DNA from: Ramazzottius varieornatus
Taxonomy: Eukaryota; Tardigrada; Eutardigrada; Parachela; Ramazzottiidae
Reading direction: 5' to 3'
Length of the DNA: 64,000 nucleotides
NCBI GenBank assembly: GCA_001949185.1
Contig: BDGG01000013.1
Coordinates: 282,702-346,701, forward strand
Part shown: positions 56,614 to 64,000 of the stretch, piece by piece
How positions within the stretch are numbered: position 1 is the stretch's first letter
How the letters are laid out: every line of letters begins with the position of its first letter
The notes under the pieces: generated by a model
Seen by the model: the letters and a program-made list of their open reading frames with translations, nothing else
Told to the model about the DNA's origin: nothing
Databases searched by the model: none
Position numbers and translations under genes: made by a program

Positions 56614-59600
56614 TTACAAAGCACGCATGCTAACAGATCGGTCCCTGACGAGGTAGTCAACGTTAGCACGCCAGAGCTCACGCTTAAGAGCACGGCGGAC
56701 ATCGTCTTCCTCGAAAGGGCGACGGGTGACACCGGTGATCGTATAGGTAACGGTGTGGACATCATCGCGGTCCAAGTCCTCCTCCAAGCGGTCCAGCTCT
56801 ATCTCGGCGGAGAAGGCGATGTGAACATCGCGCACTTCACCTGTAAAAAATTAAACAGTGCGTGACAGTAAAACCAGTCAACCGATGATAAAATCCAAAG
56901 TTCACAAATCCTGAAGCAGAACCTACTGAGGGTATCGGAAGTCAACCAGATTTTTTTGATGTCACGAAGAATGGATCGCATTTCCCGGTGACCGCGGTAG
57001 CGGATGGTCAGTGAACCGCGAATTTCCACCTCGTCTCTACGACCACCATGTCCATGGCCTCGTCCGCGTCCGCGTCCGGGGCCGCGTACGAAGTCGGCTC
57101 CCTGTCCGTAACCAACACTGTCGATCCGGGTATTCTGAAAGCGAGACGACCAAGCCTTTAAAAACCCTTGTGACCTAAAGGATTTGAACTCAAGTTACCT
57201 GGTTCTTGTTGTAGCTACTGAGACTATTGGCTCCCATGTTCGTGAGGGCGATGGATTTTCTCGATGCCTGTAACGGCAACAATTTTGGTGGTTTTGGACT
57301 TGTGATCCGTTTTTCTTACAATACGGGGGATGTACAGCAATAAAGTGAATGCTTCTGTACCGAGTTGTCCACTACCGTAGATGGTGACAAGTCGAAAGTA
57401 TCCACATTGTGAGCGACATTGTCCGATGTGGCAGGGGCAACCACCTCCGGTTTTTTGGTCGTTTTCTGGACAGTGGCGCTGTTGTCCATTTTTTCATGTG
57501 TGAGGGCAGTGGTCTGGCTGTACTTGTTCCTCTGGTAGTAAGGGACAGCTTGATTAGTATGGCTGACTTTGAAACTGGGCACTGCAACTGGAGTTGTGTA
57601 GTGGTAGGTGGGGGCTGGAACTGTGGCGACGGTAGCACCAACGTTGTCCGTCTTAACCACCACTTTGCTGGTTTTGGTCGCCGTCTTGCTCTTTGTAATG
57701 ATTGGAGTTGCCATCTTCTGGTAGGCTGTTTTTTGGTCGGTGGTGGTTGCGGGAGTTGGGACAGTGTGGAAGCTGTAGCGATTGTTCTGGTAGTAGGGTG
57801 TACGCTGGCTGACGGTCTTGGTAATGGCCACTTTGGGCTGGTTTGTGAAGGTATCATCATCAGTGATATTATCAACCTTTGCCACGGTCTTGATCAAGAC
57901 GGTCTTGCTTTTCTTTGCATAGGTGGAAGCCGTAGGGTTGTACGATGTCTGGCGGACTGCAGTACGGACAACGGTGGGGGCGCTATAGGTGACTGTGCCC
58001 TTCTTGACGACTTTGCCGGTTGTTGGGGCGACGTGTTCGGCGTTCCAGTTGGTGGTACCTTGGACGTAGGGTCGGACGACCAGTCGAGTGGCGGTTTGCA
58101 GGACGACGTTGTCGGACTTGTACAGCGTGGACCAGAATCGGCTGACATATGAACTCAAGTCGAGGTTCAAGCGAATACTTTCAACCAGGATGGAGTAGTG
58201 GATGTTGTGCTTTCGGCCGCCGAGAAGGGAGAAGTCGTCCTTAACGGAAACGTCGACGCTGTAAGCGGCGCTGCCCAGAAGGTCGGCCCATATGGATCGA
58301 ATGGCTTCCAGAGCTTCGTCACGTTGAGGCCTGGTTGTGTACTCCATCTTGGAGCAACGTCAAACGGATTATGATAGATCGGACCACAGTCAATCACAGT
58401 CAAGCATTTTTATGTCTACCTGGACGGCGTCGGACAAAAAGTAGTGCTTGGTGGCACCGTGGTTCATGTTGTTGTCGTCGAAGACAGACATGGAGTTGGT
58501 GTTGGTGTTTGTTTTGGTCTTGGTGAGAGGGGCGCGGTCTTCAATGCTGGTGTTAGAGAAAGAACCGTCAACACTGTCGTCAGAATCAGCGGAATCTTCA
58601 AGTTCGCGACTTAGGCTGGGCAAGGTGATGAAAGAGTAGCCGGTACCAGTCTGGGTGGTGGGCAGGACAGACAAGAGCCGTCTTTCGAGAGTGTCAAAGT
58701 TCCAGTTGGTCTTCATGGAAGAGAACATGATGGAGTAGGAGACACGGTGGGCGTTGGGGCCGCTCAGTGGAGCAGCTTTGTCATCGTAGACGGACACCTG
58801 GACGTTCCACACACCCGAACCTGTCAGGCAGAATCGCTTTTAAATTTGTGAGCTGCCACAACGTGAAACTTCTCTGACAAACATTCTTAACATCATTATT
58901 TATCGTTCAAGTTTTTATGGGACGTGCACCCACCGAGCACTTGCTGCCAGGTCGTGCGTAGAGTTTCGATGGCGTTTTTCTTCTGGGCCTCGGTGGTGTA
59001 AGTCATGGTGACAGTATCGTAGAACACGAGCGATCGAACGCCATTGTCAGGGCATGGCTGTGTGCTGTCCTGTACAGTCTTATCTGCAGCGACCAGCAAG
59101 GGAATGTTGGCATTGGACAGAACCTGGAAAACCTTGGTCTGCAACTGCTGGACATTCCAGTCCATTTGGGTGGTGAGGACGGTGATGACATAGGCCAACT
59201 GGTGAGTGATGTCGGCATTCAGCATATCCTGATGGACGACCAAATCGACATTTGTAGCGGCGTCACCGAAAGCCGTCTCCCAGGCACGACGGATGATCTC
59301 CAGAACGCGGTTGCGTTCGGTTGCGCTGCTGTAACTGAAGGTGATGGTGTCGTAGATCATGAAGGACTTGACGCCATCTTGGTCAATCAAGTCCAAGGAT
59401 GGGGCGCCGGGTCTACGGATCTGGTCGATGACGGTCAGGTTCAGGCTGTCGGGCATATCCCCTTGGGGGAACGTCACCTACAACGTACGATGTGTAACAA
59501 TTAGCCAAGATGTCACGGTAGCCAAATGTGATTTAAGGTAGCGTACCAGGTAGGAGGTGGTGGATGCAGCAAGGATCTGCTGGAACTGGCGCTTGTAGTA

Positions 59601-62600
59601 GCTGGCTTGGAAGTTGAAAGGAGCGGCGCCGTAGGTAACAACGTAGGTTACGTTGTGAGCCTGCTTCTTGCTGGGCATGTAACCGGTAGGCAGAAGGATA
59701 TCCCGGATGATTGTCGCGTCCACGTTGCTCACTTCGGTATCTGTAAGATAAGAGATAGTCAAGACGTGTGGCTGAACGAAGAATGGCTTTGTGAAGTGCG
59801 TACTCAGCACGCAAGCCCACAGCCGGCGAATCCAACCGATATCCCGATCGCGTTCTTCCCGAGTGCTGTACGCCAACAACAGGTTGCCTTCGATGGTCTG
59901 GGGAGTACCACTGACACTTGAGACCGTAGTGCTCGGTCGGACGTTGGTGGGTGTACTATCCATATCGTCAACGTCATCATCAACAGTGATGCCCTTTCGG
60001 CGGACAAATGTTCTGGTGTTGGTACTGACAGGGTTGAGAGAAGTATCCCCGGTGACGGTGGAATCGGTCATGTCCTTGTCGGAGTTGGCAAAGTCGCTGA
60101 TGGTGGTGTAGGTGTACATGGACTTGTCCAGGGCGTCGATACCGACCAGGCGAGCAGCCAGCAGGTTCTGACGGAAAGCAGACTTGGCCTCAGATACTTT
60201 GATGGTCACTGGTGCACGACCCACAACCTTGTACTGGACTTCCTGGCGGGTCAAACCGGCATTGGTGGTGACTGTACGTTCATTGAGGAAAATAGAGGTG
60301 ACACTGCTGCCTTGGTACAAATCCCCTACAACAGAAACAAAACTATGAGCTTCATCGTTCAACACTGTACCATAGCCAGAAACTTACACAGAGTCGACTG
60401 CCAGAGGTTCTGAATCTGCTTGATGAAAATGTTGCGTTCAGCCGGAGTGGAGCACTCCATCAGAATGGTGTCGATCAGGAAGAAGGGCGTTGGCTGGGCA
60501 GATGGATTGTAAACTGGGGAATCAGTATCAGCTGTGCTGTAGGTGGATACCGTCGTTGAAGAATCACTGGATTCGATACCGGCTAGCGGGGAGTAAGTCA
60601 AGCTTTGGCGGAAGGTGAATTTGGCCTCTCGGACATCGACAGTCACTGGACTGCGCGCCGATACTTGAAAGGTCCCTTCTTTGCCGGTCAAGCCCAGCGA
60701 GGTGGTCAGGGCCCGCTCGGACACAAAGGTAACGGTAACATCGGTTGCTCGGTAGAGGCTAGTCAGTGTGTTGCGCCAAAGGTCTTGCACCAGTCGCAGT
60801 AGCGTCTGTCGTTCCGCCGAAGTCACGTACTTCATCAGGACTGAGTCAGTGAAAGAGACGCGGAATGACTCTGGGGTATTTTCTGGCGCGTCGGTGGTCA
60901 TATCGCTGTCCACAGTCGTCCCACCAACAATGTCGACACCTCTTAACGGAGATTCCGTCAGGACTTGTCGGAAGACCGCTTTGACTTGGGTCACGTCGAT
61001 CATAATTACACTGCGGCAGGAGATGTTCAACGTGACGACTTTGCCAGAGAGACCAGAAGATGTGCTGATGGTCGGTTCGAACAGGAAGGTGACGGTGACA
61101 TCAATAGGCTCGTCCCCAGTTATCGCTGGCAAAGCAGGTTACATCAGTAGGTCATACAAAGTACAGCTAGATTTTTGAAAAGGTGGATTTTTCAAAAATT
61201 ATCTTTGTAATTCTTGAGTTAATGTAAAGCAAACAAGCCCTTACTCAAAGCCTTTCGATAGACCTCTTGAATTTGCCGAAGCAGCGCGTCTCGCTCGGCA
61301 GTGGTAGCGTATGTGAGGACCAGTTTGTCGGTGAAAGAGAAGGATTTGGGCGAGATGGGATAAACCACATCATCCGTAGAGTCGCTGTCGGTGGTAACAT
61401 CGGTGTCAACAGTGTCAGGCCGGTTGGAGTTGGACGGTTTGGTCTTGACGACCTTTGAGGTGAGGCGTGTGTCCACCTGGCCATCCATGTCGGTGTCGGT
61501 ATTCTTGTTTAAATTAACTTCACCGATCTCGACACCGGCAATGGGCGAACCAGACAGGCTTCGACGAAAAGCAGACTTGGCCTCAGCCACGATGATATCC
61601 ATTCTGCTGGTACCGAAGACTCGGAAAGTAACCTCATTGCGGGGTGTGCCGGAAGGGCTGGTGACCAAGCGCTCTCTCAAAAAGGTGACAGTGACACCCG
61701 TGGCTTGGTACAAGTTTCCTGTAACCATTGAGGTTGCGCCTCAGAGTTTTAGCAAAGAGAGAACAAGTGTGGCAGAAAAGATACAGTACTCAGTGTGTTT
61801 TGCCAGACTTGCTGGATCTGCTGGATCAAGACGTCTCGCTCAGCTGCAGTAGAGTAGGTCATCAGCACTCGATCGCTGAAGGAGAAGGTCGACGAAGAGC
61901 TAGGTGGAACACCGACTGCGCCATCCAAACTGGTGTCAGTTGTTTGACTGGAAGTGAAGATGGTGGTCTCGGTAATGTCCACACCGGTGACAGGAGTGCC
62001 ACGCAGGCTTCGACGGAAAGCAGACTTGGCCTCGGACACACTGACGGTCGTTCGGCTCGTACCGGATACTCCGAAGGTAACTTCGTTACGGGTGGCGCCG
62101 GAACGATTGATCACCACGCGTTCGCGGACGAACGTCATGATGACACCAGTGGCTTGGTATAAGTCCCCTGCAACCACAAACCAAATACCCCGATCCTCGA
62201 GTACGATACGATACACTTCGATAAGATAAGTACGATAAGATAATAGCGGATAGCAAAAGACCAGGCTCCTTACTTAGAGTATTCTGCCAGACTAGCTGAA
62301 TTTGCTGCTTTAAAAAGTCTCGTTCAGCAGCAGTGGAGTATGTCATCAGAAGGTGGTCGGTGAAGGAGAAGGTCGAGGGACCATCGGGCAACGGGGAATC
62401 AGTATCATCGGTATCGGTCCTGTCGGTGGTCAAGGTGGTGTCCGTAGCTTCCACACCAGCGAAACCAGCGGCGCGCAAATTTTCACGGAAGGTGGTTCTA
62501 GCCTCGGACAAGTTGATCTCTTGGCCGCTCTTTCCACTGATCTGGTAAGTGACTTCCATGCGAGACGAGCCGGTGCTGGTCAGATCTGTGGTGCCGACCA

Positions 62601-62966
62601 GGCGTTCGTCCAGAAAATCGATGGAAACATCGGTGGCTTGGTATAACGAGACTGCAATGGAAAGGTATAACAAGTAGCCGAAAGAGCCAAAGGAGAAAAA
62701 AGCCACTCACCCAGGGTCTTGCGCCAAACGACCAGGATCTGCTGCAGGAAGACATCTCGCTGCGCAGAGGTGGTGTACGTCAGGTGAACCGCGTCACTGA
62801 TGGTGAACGAAGTCGTTGCTGTCGAAGCCGGGAAGCTCGAACCGGCAAGCAGAACCTACACAGAAGTTGCACTGAACTTAAATTCAGAATACCCAGCATG
62901 AGGGCCCCTATAAAGGAGACTGCTCACCAGCGAAAGAGCAACTGTCAAGCTGGGATAGCCGGCCAT
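56614..62966 (-). CDS. Secreted multi-domain repeat protein, gene 3 (unrecognised family)
   Basis: Fourteen exons: 62928..62966, 62711..62855, 62274..62651, 61790..62167, 61245..61718, 60388..61125, 59804..60325, 59547..59740, 58934..59477, 58420..58820, 57361..58347, 57199..57267, 56927..57134, 56614..56840; about 1767 codons plus stop. Signal peptide MAGYPSLTVALSLVLLAGSS. I count eleven domain copies. The first six (SFTDHLLMTYSTAAERDFLK with QQIQLVWQNTL, then LYQATGVIMTFVRERVV..TRNEVTFGVSG) resemble gene 1 most. The last five resemble gene 2. Exons 3 and 4 are both 378 nt, each holding the C half of one domain and the N half of the next. Exon 11 has a Thr/Val/Lys-rich linker with repeated PYYQxNxYS motifs. 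Exon 13 has a Gly/Arg/His run (RGPGRGRGRGHGHGGRR). Function is unknown; extracellular location is inferred from the signal peptide. Confidence 0.82.
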
Positions 62967-63556
62967 GCTGAAGACCCCTCTTGGGACCGTATTAGGGTCC
63001 TAGAACCACGGCAGAAAGTCGAGAAGCAGAAGAAACAGAAACGGATATCGATACCGTGGGAAGATTCAGCTATGGCGCTCATTTAACACAAATTGTCAAA
63101 ACTTTGCCAAAACGTGTCAAATCTGGCCAAAATGTCCCCTGGGCATGCTCAGGACCTGTAGAAAGCAATGAGCTGCTGTCACTACTGCTGATCACGATCA
63201 TGCAGCTATCGAGTACCTGCGTTGGAGATTGTGCTTGCTTCGGTGCTTTGCAGCTTGCAGGAGGTGCAATGACATTACTCTCGAATGGCAACTAGATCTC
63301 TATCAGTAGCCAATTGTTAGGAGTGGAAAATTTCATGGAATTAACAACGCAAGATTAATTGTCTTTTAATGGCGCTTTTGTATCCTCAGGACGTACACTA
63401 TACCGGATGCAGAATGCTAACCCTGGGACCATCGAGCGGGCTCGAGACGCAGAAGGGCAGAGACCCTTCTGAAATTTCTTCGTTGTTGGGCAAAGTCCAG
63501 GGCGCTTTTGAATACTTTTCCAACGATTTGGGATCACCGCACGCCTGTATTACGTT

Positions 63557-63651
63557 GGAATAACAACTGTGCCTGACTTATGTCTAATTTCTGGACGAAA
63601 TGAATTTTGGATACGAGGTGAACGACCTAAGTCAGGCACAGTGGTTATTCC
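63557..63651. mobile_element. Short MITE with about 26-bp terminal inverted repeats
   Basis: Left end ggaataacaactgtgcctga continues cttatg. Right end reads cctaagtcaggcacagtggt then tattcc. The two are inverted with two mismatches. Only about 40 bp separate the arms, and there is no open frame. Confidence 0.8.
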
Positions 63652-63929
63652 TTCGTGATACAGACGTAATTTTTCTCTGCTCTTGTTGCGTTTAACTAAC
63701 TGCTTGCTTGCTGAAGTAGATTGATCATGTTCCTCAGGGTTTCAATAGTTCGAACGACAAAGCGTTGTAGATCACAGGAGTTTGTCCAGGGAGAGAGATG
63801 GGTCTGTCCTATGTCAAAAAGCCTAAAGACGTATCAATATCAACGAGCGTACGATAAGAAATGAATAAAGCGTCGACGACCATGTTCAAACATTTCGCCT
63901 CGCCCGAATTATGGAGCGAAAATCGATAT

Positions 63930-63981
63930 GCCCGAACTACACCCCGCTCAGGCCAACTTGCTACCACCTGGCATTTCGGCA
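63930..63981. repeat. Dispersed repeat, copy 2 (internally deleted)
   Basis: Gcccgaactacaccccgctc continues aggccaacttg and is joined directly to ctaccacctggcatttcggc. In the copy at 47.9-48.2 kb the matching segments are separated by about 230 bases. Confidence 0.6.
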
Positions 63982-64000
63982 AAGGACATTTTGGTCAGTG

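Larger units (their letters stand above)
62967..64000. other. Region upstream of secreted gene 3 to window end
   Basis: About 1 kb. No coding sequence is supported. It should hold the gene 3 promoter near 62970-63070 (no clear TATA box). It also contains a 95-bp MITE at 63557..63651 and the second copy of the dispersed repeat at 63930..63980. Confidence 0.45.

Noticed and set aside
57409-58152. 247-codon plus-strand Gly/Asp-rich open frame
   Set aside because: Antisense of gene 3 exon 11, whose minus-strand frame continues a recognised domain.
62905-62920. cccctataaaggag as a TATA box
   Set aside because: It lies in intron 1 of gene 3 in the wrong orientation for that gene, and no plus-strand gene starts downstream.

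Overview
The window is nuclear DNA of a compact animal genome. Genes are split by short spliceosomal introns, often 55 to 100 nt. The conserved genes are typical animal ones: fused PAICS, AP-3 delta, TFIIF beta, ZNF622, FOXRED1, NUDT2, FAHD1, CFAP410, FAH and DET1. Cilium and centriole genes are present (a CENPJ/SAS-4 tail, CFAP410, a DPY30-domain protein), so the organism probably makes cilia or flagella. Gene density, intron size and moderate GC would suit a small invertebrate such as a tardigrade or another panarthropod, but nothing here proves the phylum.

Layout. 1-19.7 kb is a gene-dense housekeeping block: CENPJ-like tail (+), PAICS (+), AP3D1 (-), GTF2F2 (-), ZNF622 (+), DPY30-domain coiled-coil protein (-), TTF-type zinc finger protein (+), FOXRED1 (-), NUDT2 (+). 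19.7-29.2 kb is a transposon graveyard with pogo/Tigger, non-LTR retrotransposon and hAT fragments. 29.2-41.1 kb holds FAHD1 (+), CFAP410 (+), FAH (-) and DET1 (+). 43.8-63.0 kb holds three large genes for secreted, repetitive proteins that I do not recognise: one on + (about 931 aa) and two tandem paralogues on - (about 1557 and 1767 aa).

The three genes are the main novelty. I count 24 copies of one domain of about 90-110 residues. Its pattern is strand, helix ending in a Trp motif, two strands, helix. Copies are joined by Ser/Asn/Gln/Asp- or Thr/Lys-rich linkers. All three proteins start with a signal peptide, and exon phases are mostly symmetric (1-1), which suits growth by exon duplication. 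The composition suggests an extracellular structural, adhesive or silk-like material, but that is inference.

Two short palindromic repeat families run through the window. Family A (core CCAAGTGGCGCAC ... GTGCGCCACTTGG, full element about 130 bp) has at least 16 copies, 15 of them inside introns of recognised genes. Family B (core TACCTGCATAC ... GTATGCAGGT, about 55-60 bp) is also mostly intronic and forms triple arrays in DET1. Other non-autonomous elements with terminal inverted repeats lie at 21.1, 31.3 and 63.6 kb.

Exon models were built by eye from reading frame, splice consensus and remembered family sequences. Total coding lengths are multiples of three in every complete model. Splice coordinates may be off by one or two bases.
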